From Paraburkholderia solisilvae (GTDB lineage Bacteria > Pseudomonadota > Gammaproteobacteria > Burkholderiales > Burkholderiaceae): a stretch of 38,194 bases of DNA. The position numbers and the translations under genes were made by a program. Below, piece after piece: positions 25,292 to 32,837 of the stretch. Every line of letters starts with the position of its first letter. Positions within the stretch are counted from its first letter, which is position 1. The notes under the pieces were generated by a model. It was not told where the DNA came from. It saw nothing but the letters and a program-made list of their open reading frames with translations, and made no database searches. The stretch covers positions 1 through 38,194 of the forward strand of contig NZ_CADIKF010000064.1 in NCBI RefSeq assembly GCF_902859875.1, given 5' to 3'.

Positions 25292-25968
25292 CAGTCGGAC
25301 TCTTTGCAGTCGATCACGTAGCCGACACCGCGCACGGTCTGGATCAGCTTGACGTCGTAGCCGTCGTCGATCTTCGCGCGCAGCCGTCGGATCGCGACTT
25401 CGACGACGTTCGTGTCGCTGTCGAAGTTCATGTCCCATACGTAAGATGCGATCTGCGTGCGGCTCAGCACTTCGCCCTGACGGCGTGCGAGCAACTGCAG
25501 CAACGAGAATTCGCGCGGCGTGAGTTCGATGCGGTTGCCGCCGCGCTTGACGCGGCGCCGGTTCACGTCGATCTCGAGGTCGCCCACTTTCAGCAACTCG
25601 CTTTCGCGCGGCGGGCCGCGTCGCGCGAGCGTGCGCACGCGCGCCAGCAGTTCGACGAACGCAAACGGCTTGACGAGGTAATCGTCGCCGCCGAGTTCGA
25701 GGCCGCGCACGCGGTCATCGACGTCGTCGCGCGCGGTCAGGAAGAGCACCGGCGTGGCGCGCGTGGCACGCAACGTCTTCAGCACGGCCCAGCCGTCCAT
25801 GGTCGGCAGCATCACATCGAGCACGATCACGTCGTATTCTTCCTGCTGCGCGAGAATCAGACCATCGGCGCCGTCGGCCGCGACATCGACGCTGTAGCCG
25901 GATTCCTCCAGCCCCTTCTTCAGATAGGCGCCCGTCTTGGGCTCGTCTTCGACGACCAGAATCCGCAT
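25291..25968 (-). CDS. OmpR-family response regulator (CusR/IrlR-like)
   Basis: A 225-residue DNA-binding regulator. The receiver domain has phosphoacceptor D51 (DVMLP), the acidic pair near residues 8-9 (EDE) and K100 in LVKPF. The C-terminal winged helix carries LTPREFSLLQLLARR and the recognition-helix segment VVEVAIRRLRAKID, with the final TVRGVGY of the wing. The ATG at 25968 is preferred over a TTG five codons upstream; AAGG precedes it by about 7 bases. It is the first gene of a two-gene unit with the kinase and faces the convergent RND operon. Binding sites could not be read. Confidence 0.94.
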   Translation of the reverse strand: MRILVVEDEPKTGAYLKKGLEESGYSVDVAADGADGLILAQQEEYDVIVLDVMLPTMDGWAVLKTLRATRATPVLFLTARDDVDDRVRGLELGGDDYLVKPFAFVELLARVRTLARRGPPRESELLKVGDLEIDVNRRRVKRGGNRIELTPREFSLLQLLARRQGEVLSRTQIASYVWDMNFDSDTNVVEVAIRRLRAKIDDGYDVKLIQTVRGVGYVIDCKESD

Positions 25969-26090
25969 GTGGGTACCTTGCAAAGCGCTGAACGGTTGTC
26001 TTGAACGCGGCGGGTTCGTATCGCTGCCCGCGTGCGGATGAGAGGCACGGCGGCGCGATGCGAGCGCGGTGAATGGTCCATTTTAACGGA

Positions 26091-26115
26091 GCGTGGGCGC
26101 GGGACGTGCCCACGC
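26091..26115. repeat. Perfect 8-bp hairpin upstream of the response regulator
   Basis: GCGTGGGC (26091-26098) pairs with GCCCACGC (26108-26115) around a 9-base loop. It directly abuts the 12-bp tandem repeats. It may end the CGNR transcript or be an operator for the two-component genes; no T-run is present. Confidence 0.45.
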
Positions 26116-26175
26116 TTGTGCGGTGGTTTGTGCGGTGGGCTTGTGCGGTGGCTGTGCGGGTGGCTGTACGGTGGC
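26116..26175. repeat. Five degenerate 12-bp tandem repeats, G-rich
   Basis: Units resembling TTGTGCGGTGGC start at 26116, 26128, 26141, 26153 and 26165, so the period is about 12 bases. The array lies between the end of the CGNR gene and the start of the response regulator. The + strand is rich in GG and GGG runs. Confidence 0.7.
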
Positions 26176-26243
26176 GTGCGGGTGCCCGCGCGGTGCGTCG
26201 CGCTTTCTCGCAATAATGCGCGCTCTGGCGGGTGCTTGTGCTT

Positions 26244-26984
26244 TTAGGGTGCTTTTTGCTGGGTCTGCGTCTGCGCTTGGGCTTGGGCGTGCAATTGCAG
26301 GCGCGTTTCTGGCTGCGATTTCAAATGTGCGCCTGGCTGCGCGTTCAAGGGGGCTTCGTGCAGCATTTGCTTCCGGCGTTTACGGTGTGCGGCTACCTTC
26401 GCGCGATTGCCGCACAGCGCCATGCTGCACCATCTGCGGCTATGGCCGCGCGTGTGATCGGCGAACAGCATCGTGCATTGCAGACCCTCGCATGCTTTTA
26501 CCTGCGAAAAATCTTCGCCGCAGATCAGCTTCGCGAGCGTGTCGGCGATCGGCAGCAGCAGCGCTTCCGCCGAGCGCCAACGACGTTGCGCCTGAAGTTC
26601 GAACACCGCGCCTTCGCCGTGACCGTGAACGACAATCTCCGCGAAGGCATCGTCCTGTTCCAGTAACCGCCTCAACGGCTCGATTTCGACCAGCGCCTTC
26701 GGCGTCAACGGCCGCCCCTTGTGCCGACGCACGAATTGTCTGAACCATTCGCGCAAGCTCCGCGCCTGCGCTGCGACCGCGTCCAGTTCGCCGGGCAGCG
26801 CGCTTGCATGAAACGTATCCAGTACCGGCCGCGGCACCAGCGATGCCCGCTCGAGCCACGTCAGCAGCCCCTCACCGCTGTCGAGCCAGTCGATTTCGAC
26901 GTCCACCGGCGTGGCGATCGAGTTCAGGAAATCGAGGCCCGGCGCATCGGCGATGAACATCGGCGGAATCGGGGGACGGTTCAT
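26244..26984 (-). CDS. CGNR zinc-finger / ABATE-domain regulator
   Basis: A 246-residue protein of the group annotated as CGNR zinc-finger transcriptional regulators. Residues ~10-130 form the alpha-helical ABATE (putative stress-induced) domain. The zinc finger follows with the pattern C-x4-C-x15-C-x4-C-GNR, ending in ALCGNRAKVAAHRKRR, a likely DNA contact. The ATG at 26984 has GAGGG about 7 bases upstream and is preferred over the ATG at 27005. After the finger the protein carries an unusual 35-residue tail made of Gln, Ala, Thr and His repeats (LQLHAQAQAQTQTQQ), which is not part of the family's core. It stands alone in transcription; targets are unknown. Confidence 0.9.
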   Translation of the reverse strand: MNRPPIPPMFIADAPGLDFLNSIATPVDVEIDWLDSGEGLLTWLERASLVPRPVLDTFHASALPGELDAVAAQARSLREWFRQFVRRHKGRPLTPKALVEIEPLRRLLEQDDAFAEIVVHGHGEGAVFELQAQRRWRSAEALLLPIADTLAKLICGEDFSQVKACEGLQCTMLFADHTRGHSRRWCSMALCGNRAKVAAHRKRRKQMLHEAPLNAQPGAHLKSQPETRLQLHAQAQAQTQTQQKAP

Positions 26985-27300
26985 GGAGCAACCCTCGGCA
27001 GTCACGGTATGAGTCGATAGAGTAACCCCATTGATGGTATTTGAAAAGTTACGTTTATAACGCGTAGTCCTGATGCGATGCGCGTCGATGCGTCGTCTGC
27101 TGGGGCTGTGACCTCGAACTGCGTTGTGGCGCGGCCGAAAATCGTCACTCAGCGGGTGTTATTTGGCCGAGAGATGACTGCGTGTGTTGGGCTTCGACCG
27201 GCTTCGCGAAGCGTATTGCATCATGGAGGCGGGTCAGGCGCGCGTAATGAGGGAGCTTGGGAACGCGACACGGATCAAGCACATTTCACCTGCGCGAGGT
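26985..27300. other. Intergenic region left of the type VI locus
   Basis: No supported gene. It should hold the leftward promoter of the CGNR gene; the AT-rich stretch near 27035-27060 (ATTTGAAAAGTTACGTTTATAA on the + strand in part) is the best candidate location. It also has a perfect 12-bp palindrome GCTTCGCGAAGC (27201-27212) and part of an 11-bp duplication TTCACCTGCGC at 27285-27295, repeated at the tssE stop. No remnant of tssF or tssG could be recognised. Confidence 0.4.
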
Positions 27301-27711
27301 TCACCTGCGCACGATGCGCATGCGGCCGGGCGGTTCGAAATGCGTGCCGAACCGCACAAGTCCGCTCCTGCGCAAATGACAGATCATCTCGAAGCTCACA
27401 AGGACGCCCGGATCGTCGTTGTCGATGATCGCGATGTCGAGCGTGCGGATACGCGGTTCGTACTTTAACAGCGTCGTTTCCATCTGCTGCTTCAGCCTGT
27501 GCGCGGATGCGGGAAGTGCCTTGTAAATGTTCGTCAAATCAGGCAGCCCGTAGTCGGGCAGATGCTTGAGCGCACCGGCGCGTGTGTTCAGAATACGCCG
27601 CATGTTTTGCTGCACGCTCATGCATTCGAGCGTGCGGTCGTCGTACGCATCGAGCGGCTCGCCGCCGATATGCGCGAGCAGGATGTCATAGAGAGACGGG
27701 CCGGCGGGCAT
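27301..27711 (-). CDS. tssE: Type VI secretion baseplate subunit TssE (gp25-like)
   Basis: A 136-residue gp25-like wedge protein of the type VI baseplate, where it links the tube/sheath assembly to the TssFGK wedge. The segments MSVQQNMRRILNTR, HLPDYGLPDL and the conserved KYEPRI near the end are the family's hallmark, including the central glutamate of YEPR. The ATG at 27711 starts near the usual N-terminus but lacks a ribosome binding site. A TTG at 27807 overlaps the stop of the preceding fragment and would add 32 residues dominated by an Asn-Pro repeat. Which start is used is open. It is the last gene of the leftward unit; tssF and tssG, which normally follow or accompany it, are absent here. 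Confidence 0.88.
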   Translation of the reverse strand: MPAGPSLYDILLAHIGGEPLDAYDDRTLECMSVQQNMRRILNTRAGALKHLPDYGLPDLTNIYKALPASAHRLKQQMETTLLKYEPRIRTLDIAIIDNDDPGVLVSFEMICHLRRSGLVRFGTHFEPPGRMRIVRR

Positions 27712-27721
27712 AGGTCTGCTT

Positions 27722-27750
27722 GGGTTTGGGTTTGGGTTTGGGTTTGGGTT
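27722..27750 (+). repeat. (GGGTTT)5 hexanucleotide tract, G-quadruplex-forming
   Basis: On the + strand GGG occurs at 27722, 27728, 27734, 27740 and 27746 with TTT between. Four such runs with three-base loops are the textbook G-quadruplex motif. It lies on the template strand of tssE, either just upstream of its ATG or, if the TTG start is used, inside the frame coding for alternating Asn and Pro. Confidence 0.9.
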
Positions 27751-27803
27751 TGCGTTGGGTTTGCACCGGTTTGCGTCGACGCGCAGGTTCGTGGCTGCGT
27801 TTG

Positions 27804-28070
27804 TCAAGTGGTGAGATCGGCGGCGGCTCGCGTGTCGCGACGGGCGGCGTCCGGCTCGACAAAGTCGATGACGAGACCGTCCGCTGGCGACCCCGAAAGC
27901 CGGATTTCCGCGGGCGCGGCGCCCGTCGCCATACGCGCGAGCAGTTCGCGCGGCACCGCGGGCAAAATCCGCAGATTAAGAAAGGCGTCGACGCCGCGTG
28001 CGCCGGAGTCGCGCTCGATGCACATTTGCGAGAGCGAGTCGATCAGCGTGTCGTCGCATGTGAAACGCAC
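27804..28070 (-). pseudogene. C-terminal stub of the type VI ATPase ClpV (TssH)
   Basis: Eighty-eight residues matching only the last domain of ClpV: VRFTCDDTLIDSL, then the SGARGVDAFLN segment and ILPAVPRELLARMATG, which in full ClpV follows the second AAA+ module. The rest of the protein (about 800 residues, both ATPase modules and the N-domain) is absent. The frame stays open upstream only to 28133, where it meets a stop, and the codons from 28071 to 28133 encode Gly/Pro/Arg-rich non-family sequence. hcp ends only 14 bases beyond that. The stub starts at a GTG if translated at all. Its stop overlaps the possible TTG start of tssE. It looks like what is left after a deletion between hcp and the end of tssH. 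Confidence 0.8.
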
Positions 28071-28147
28071 ATCGTGCTGCCGGCGTGCGCGGCCGCCGGG
28101 CTGGCACGAGCGGCCGGGACCGGGTTCAGGCGGTCATGATCATGCGG

Positions 28148-28633
28148 TCATGAGCGCTCGTTCCACGTATCCTTGTGGATGATGTTGCCGTCCTTGTAAG
28201 ACCACGTGATCGTCTCATAGCGCAGTTCGACGTCTTCGAGATGATTGTGCTTCTCATAGTCCGGATTCTTGATGTCGAGCATCTTCGGCTTCACCGCGAC
28301 AACCTTCACGTTGTCGAGCTTCGTGTTGAAGTACTCCTTTTCCTTACCGGCGTCGTCGATCCTGTACCACTTGATCTCGACGGCCTTCAGCGTCTGGCCG
28401 CTCGTGACCGCCTTGTACAGATACGGCGTCGACGCGTCCGTTTCCTTCGTCAGCGCGATCGGCTTGTGCACGCGCGTGCCGGTGAGCTTGCCGGTGTTGC
28501 CGTCGGTCGGAATATGCACGCCGTGATCGAACGCGACGAGTTCGACGCTGCCCTCACGACCTTGCACGGTCACCGAACCTTTGATGTCGGCGCCGCCATC
28601 GTCCTTGAGCCACATATAAGCCGGAATTGCCAT
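28148..28633 (-). CDS. hcp: Type VI secretion tube protein Hcp (TssD)
   Basis: A 161-residue Hcp, the hexameric ring that stacks into the inner tube and carries small effectors. It starts MAIPAYMWLKD, contains the conserved VELVAFDHGV and the HKPI..TKETD motif that forms the ring contacts, and ends in the beta-rich ETITWSYKDGN. GGGAGTG about 6 bases before the ATG gives a clear start. Three hairpins precede it, following the previous gene's stop. No C-terminal extension, so it is not an evolved Hcp. Expression is likely higher than that of neighbours, since many copies are needed per tube. Confidence 0.95.
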   Translation of the reverse strand: MAIPAYMWLKDDGGADIKGSVTVQGREGSVELVAFDHGVHIPTDGNTGKLTGTRVHKPIALTKETDASTPYLYKAVTSGQTLKAVEIKWYRIDDAGKEKEYFNTKLDNVKVVAVKPKMLDIKNPDYEKHNHLEDVELRYETITWSYKDGNIIHKDTWNERS

Positions 28634-28676
28634 GTTTCACTCCCTTTCATCAACTTGCTTCGTACTGCACCAATCG

Positions 28677-28766
28677 CCCGGAGCCGGGGCTCCGGGATTC
28701 CCAATTCCCGGAGCGGGGCGCTTCGGGAACCAAACCGGATTCATAGGCGGAGCCCGCTAACGGGCT
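28677..28766. promoter_or_regulatory. Three tandem hairpins in the leader of hcp
   Basis: CCCGGAGC/GCTCCGGG with a 4-base loop (28677-28696), TTCCCGGAGC/GCTTCGGGAA with one G-U type pair (28705-28729), and AGCCCG/CGGGCT (28751-28766), the last spanning the previous gene's stop codon. None has a T-run in the leftward direction. They could terminate partly, or stabilise a processed hcp mRNA. Confidence 0.7.
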
Positions 28767-30736
28767 GCGTCGGATACGAGCGTGATGTCGACACGCCGGT
28801 TTCTTGCACGCCCTTCAGGCGTGTCGTTGTTCGCGATCGGCCGCGTGTCGCCGTAACCCTGAATCGCAAATCGTGTGGCTGACATGCCCGACGCGTCGAT
28901 CAACCAGTCGCGCACCGCGGCGGCGCGCGCGAGCGACAGCTTCAGGTTGCTGTCCGGATTGCCGAGCGCATCGGTGTAGCCCGCGACCAGAATCCGCTTG
29001 CCGGGGTTTGACTTGATCATGTCGAGTGCGCTGATCATCGCGCGTGTCGAGCCGGGCTTCAGTTGCGCGCTACCGCTGTCGAACAGCGACATACTGTCGA
29101 GCGTGACGACCGTAGGCGGTGCAGTCGGCGGCTGCCAGCTTGCGATCGCATCGTTCAGGAGCGGCAGCAACTGCGTACCGCGATACATACCGAACGACAA
29201 CTGCAGCGGGACACCGAGGCGGGCGAAACGGTCGAGCCGGTCGCGATCGGCAACGAGAACCAGCAACGCGTCGCGTCTGGCTGTGTCGTGCGCCGCCGGG
29301 ATCCTTGCGTAACGAGCGAGATCTGCGCCGATACGATCGATCATGTGCGCGTTGTTTGAGGCGGCGCCCCAAAAGGCGACCGCCGCTGCACATGCTGCAA
29401 GCGCGAGCATATGTGCGAGTGCGGAAAGCCGTGGCGATATGTACGGCCGTCGCGGCATCGCCTCGATCAGCGGCTGAGGCAAAGGCCACGGTGACGGCGA
29501 CGCGGACACGGCTACCGGCGCGACTGAGGTGTGTGATTCGACATCGCGCTCCCACGGCTTGCCTGCGCCGGTTGCAGGACCGCAATCGATCCATCCGACG
29601 CCGTACGGCGGACACGATCTCGACGGCTGGCGGCGGTCCGTCAGCGTGCCGAGCACTATGCGCCGCGTCCAGTTGACCAGCGATGCGAGTGCGGCGGCGC
29701 GCGCGGCGCAGACACATGCGGCGCGTGTTTGACACGCTTCTGCTTCGGCAGCCTGGATGATGGATTCGAAGGGCTCACCGGCAGGGACCGTCGCGTGCCA
29801 CTGCGATGTGTCGACAGGAAGCATCTGCGGTGCGAACGGCTTGCTCGATGACACGCCGTACCACTGCGGCGCCGCGATATCGATCGCGCTGCTCGCCGAC
29901 TGCGCCGCGGATCCGGACGCGCTCGCAATACTTCTCTCAACTGCTACGAAACGGTTCCTTGCGGAAGCGCTGCGCTGGTAGACGGCAATGTAGGCCGGTA
30001 GGCGCGCGCCGAGCATGCGCGACGCGTCCGACAATGCTTCGCGTATGGTGCGCAGTTGCTGAACCAGCATGTCGACGCCCGAATGCAGCGCCGGCGCGAT
30101 GGACAGCACGATGCCGTCCGGCGCTCGACCGTCGCGCCACTGCCGGACCGCGACCGAAAGCCTCGGCAGGTCGCGATGCCGGTCGGCACGCAACCAGACC
30201 GCACCGTCGCCGACGTGCGCGAAGCGCGCCTCGCCGTCGCGATCGAACAGTTCCGGCAAGCCATCCCCGACGACGAGGACAAGCGGCATACGCGTTCGCA
30301 GCTGTACGGGGATATGCGCTGCTGCCGAGCCGAGCGCCTGAAGTACGTGTGCGTTCCCGGTGCGGGCCAACGCAAGCCGGCGGGTGCGCAGCCGCACGAA
30401 CCCGAGTGCAAGCAGGCCGATCGCGCCAGTTGCGACGGACGCCGTTGCACGACTGCATGGCAAGACAAGCCAGAGGACGGCGAGCGCAAGCACCGCCGCG
30501 AAGAGAACAACGGTGCGAAACGGATAACCGAGGCCTGCTTGCGCGTGGTCATAGTGTGCCGAGGCATTCGACGGATGCGTGCTCGCATCGCTGCACACTG
30601 CCGCGGATGCGTGACGGGCGGCGCCTTCGATATGTGCCGTTTCGATGCGGACGTGTTCTGACGACGCCGGCTCGACACGGATAGTCCCGGACGTCGCGGA
30701 CACGCGTGGCGCGGATTTGGCGGTGGTGAATCTCAC
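28757..30736 (-). CDS. TssM-like N-domain fused to OmpA peptidoglycan-binding domain (type VI membrane protein)
   Basis: A 659-residue protein. Two helices (residues ~71-92 and 98-114) anchor it; the region ~125-290 has the layout of the IcmF/TssM cytoplasmic domain (MPLVLVVGDG, then DGIVLSIAPALHS) but lacks the Walker A G-x4-GKT. A further membrane helix (~445-465) precedes a periplasmic part ending in an OmpA domain (FDSGSAQLKPG, GYTDALGNPDSN, RNRRVDI), which binds peptidoglycan. The GTG at 30736 overlaps the tssL stop (GTGA), so they are coupled. It may serve as the anchor of the membrane complex in the way TagL does. The OmpA part is certain; the TssM likeness is by eye from motif order. 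Confidence 0.75.
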   Translation of the reverse strand: MRFTTAKSAPRVSATSGTIRVEPASSEHVRIETAHIEGAARHASAAVCSDASTHPSNASAHYDHAQAGLGYPFRTVVLFAAVLALAVLWLVLPCSRATASVATGAIGLLALGFVRLRTRRLALARTGNAHVLQALGSAAAHIPVQLRTRMPLVLVVGDGLPELFDRDGEARFAHVGDGAVWLRADRHRDLPRLSVAVRQWRDGRAPDGIVLSIAPALHSGVDMLVQQLRTIREALSDASRMLGARLPAYIAVYQRSASARNRFVAVERSIASASGSAAQSASSAIDIAAPQWYGVSSSKPFAPQMLPVDTSQWHATVPAGEPFESIIQAAEAEACQTRAACVCAARAAALASLVNWTRRIVLGTLTDRRQPSRSCPPYGVGWIDCGPATGAGKPWERDVESHTSVAPVAVSASPSPWPLPQPLIEAMPRRPYISPRLSALAHMLALAACAAAVAFWGAASNNAHMIDRIGADLARYARIPAAHDTARRDALLVLVADRDRLDRFARLGVPLQLSFGMYRGTQLLPLLNDAIASWQPPTAPPTVVTLDSMSLFDSGSAQLKPGSTRAMISALDMIKSNPGKRILVAGYTDALGNPDSNLKLSLARAAAVRDWLIDASGMSATRFAIQGYGDTRPIANNDTPEGRARNRRVDITLVSDAAR

Positions 30737-31488
30737 GGTCGTACCGCCTGCGCTACAAGATGGGCCAGTTTCGCGTCGAGCGTCGCGTCCCATGCGAGCC
30801 ATACGATGACGGCCGCCACACCCGCAAGGCCCGCGACGGCCCAAGGCGACAGCCTATAGAGCCAATCGGTCGACCGGCGGTCGGGCCGGTCGATAACAAA
30901 TGCCTGGTATTGCTCGGGGCGGAGCGACTCCAATTGTGTGTTGAGCCGGGCGATCAAAGCCGTACGCCGGGGTTCGCCGCGCGTGCCGGACGAATTCGGT
31001 TGCGCAGACGCATACCGGCCGACGAACCCTAACGCCAGGATGCTGGCGTAGCACTCGAGCAGGTCGACATTCGGCGACGCCTCGCGCATGCGAAACTCGA
31101 GCCGCTCGAACACACGTTCGCCGGCATCGTGCCGGCCGGTTCGCTCGATCTGCAGTGGCTGCGCATCCCAACGCGAGCGATGATCGCCGGACAGATGGCG
31201 CAATGCCGTTTCATCGAGCAGCCCACATTGCGCAACCTGTGCGTCCTCGCGCACGTCCTCTGGATAGCCGAGATGATGGAGCGCAGCCGCGAAGTCGTCG
31301 ATCAGTTGCTCGCAGGATTGACGCAGCTTGTCGAACTCCAAAGCGGTACCGCCGGTCGCGATCAGCGTGACGTGGAGTGCGGTGTCGCGCAGCAGGCTAC
31401 GCATGCTGCACGGCGAGGACACGGGACGTGTGCAGGGCGAGCGGTCCATCAAACCGGACGGGTGGCAGGCGAAGTCGAAAAAATTCAT
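30733..31488 (-). CDS. tssL: Type VI secretion membrane protein TssL (DotU/IcmH)
   Basis: A 251-residue DotU-type protein, the short form without a peptidoglycan-binding extension. The N-terminal helical cytoplasmic domain has the conserved YASILALGFVGRY segment; a single C-terminal transmembrane helix (WAVAGLAGVAAVIVWLAW) ends the protein. TssL links the baseplate to the TssJM trans-envelope complex. The ATG overlaps the tssK stop by four bases (ATGA), and its own stop overlaps the start of the OmpA-fusion gene, so tssK-tssL-fusion form a tightly coupled unit. Confidence 0.92.
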   Translation of the reverse strand: MNFFDFACHPSGLMDRSPCTRPVSSPCSMRSLLRDTALHVTLIATGGTALEFDKLRQSCEQLIDDFAAALHHLGYPEDVREDAQVAQCGLLDETALRHLSGDHRSRWDAQPLQIERTGRHDAGERVFERLEFRMREASPNVDLLECYASILALGFVGRYASAQPNSSGTRGEPRRTALIARLNTQLESLRPEQYQAFVIDRPDRRSTDWLYRLSPWAVAGLAGVAAVIVWLAWDATLDAKLAHLVAQAVRP

Positions 31489-32837
31489 GAGCGCAGCACC
31501 GCGTGGAGTTGAAGCGTTGCGTCAGCAATCGACACGGGCAGATAAATCTGGCAGGCGTGCGCGGCGAGCATGCGGGCATGCGCGGGATGGTCGGCGTCCA
31601 GTGCGAAATAGTGGTTGTCGAGACGCACCGGAATGGCAGACGGTACACGTTGCACCGGCTTGAGTGGAATGCCGGCCAGCGCCGAGTTGACGATGTGTTC
31701 GACGTCGTCGGGCGCGCCGATCTTGCAAAGCCGCGGGAACTGCTCGACGAGCTCGAAAGGCGGCAGCGACGAGCGGATGGACAGATACCAGTCCGCCGTA
31801 TTCGTGGCGATACGTTCGTCGTGGAAGTGCCCAATCCATGTCGTCGCGCTCTTGTGTGTCAACGCAATCGGCACGACGCGCGACGGGATGATGGCATCGA
31901 GCAACGCGCGAATTTTCGCTTCGAGGCTGGCAAAGACTTCATCGGCCCGGACGTGGTCGTAGGGCGGAATATCGGTGAGCTGCGCGCCGGTCGAGAATGT
32001 CATCAGTACGCTGGCAAGGTGCGCGAGCACAGCGTAGAGCCGCTCCGGCGGTTGCCCCGGATGTGACGCGAGGAAACGCAGCTGTGGCCAGGCTGCATGA
32101 ACGCAGTGCAACAGCCAGAAGAGCTGCACATCGGCAATACCGTACTCGGTGATCTGCTCGATGCGTTCACCGCGCCGCGCGCCGAGCGCGGCACTCTTCG
32201 TGAGCAGAATGTCGGCAAGACGGTTGATCCGCTCGATATGCAGGGAATGGCTGGCCAACGTCAGACAGGGCGGCACATACCGGTGATCCAGCCGGAATTG
32301 CCCGCCAGCCGAGCGGGTAAGGCGGGCGAACGCACACACCGTGTCGTCCGCGCACGGCTCGAAATCGAAAAGCAGGCGCACCGCGTAACGTTGGGCGGCA
32401 ATCTCCGCTTCGCCTGCGCCGTTCTGGTCGGTTACACGAACGAATTCGCGGAACGCTCGACGCGGCCGCGCGAGCGAGGTTTCGTCGAAACGGCAGTTGT
32501 TGCCGTTCGCATCCGGCAGCGCCAGCGCCGCGAACACCACGACGTTTTGCAGATCGGCCGGCAATCCTTGCATGAGATCACGAGCAGGCGGCAGCGCGTC
32601 GGCGACGGTAGTGTCGAACGGCGTGCCGTCCGGAAAGCGCAGTTGCAGGCGCGTGAGTTTGAGGCGCCCCCCGGCAAGCGCTTCTTCGTCGATCTCGACG
32701 CCAAGCGTACCCCACGGCTCGACGAGAGCCGCCGAGGTGAACTGGCGCAGCGAGAACTCAGCCCATCGTTCCTGTTGCTGGAAATGCTGCTGCGTGAGGA
32801 TCAGGCCTTCGTGCCAAAGCGGTTTATCGATCCGCAT
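31485..32837 (-). CDS. tssK: Type VI secretion baseplate subunit TssK
   Basis: A 450-residue TssK, which connects the TssFGE wedge to the membrane complex. It starts KPLWHEGLILTQQHFQQQERW, the family's typical N-terminus that binds the rest of the baseplate (the 13 residues LWHEGLILTQQHF are the signature). The middle and C-terminal halves follow the usual shoulder, neck and head layout, with LSIRSSLPPFELVEQFP near the end. The ATG at 32837 has no clear ribosome binding site. It is first in the leftward unit, divergent from tssB. Confidence 0.93.
   Translation of the reverse strand: MRIDKPLWHEGLILTQQHFQQQERWAEFSLRQFTSAALVEPWGTLGVEIDEEALAGGRLKLTRLQLRFPDGTPFDTTVADALPPARDLMQGLPADLQNVVVFAALALPDANGNNCRFDETSLARPRRAFREFVRVTDQNGAGEAEIAAQRYAVRLLFDFEPCADDTVCAFARLTRSAGGQFRLDHRYVPPCLTLASHSLHIERINRLADILLTKSAALGARRGERIEQITEYGIADVQLFWLLHCVHAAWPQLRFLASHPGQPPERLYAVLAHLASVLMTFSTGAQLTDIPPYDHVRADEVFASLEAKIRALLDAIIPSRVVPIALTHKSATTWIGHFHDERIATNTADWYLSIRSSLPPFELVEQFPRLCKIGAPDDVEHIVNSALAGIPLKPVQRVPSAIPVRLDNHYFALDADHPAHARMLAAHACQIYLPVSIADATLQLHAVLRS

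Noticed and set aside
27722..27750. GGGTTT repeats considered as a CRISPR-like array or telomere
   Set aside because: No spacers, and the tract is only 29 bases in the middle of a chromosome-like operon; it is a simple-sequence repeat.
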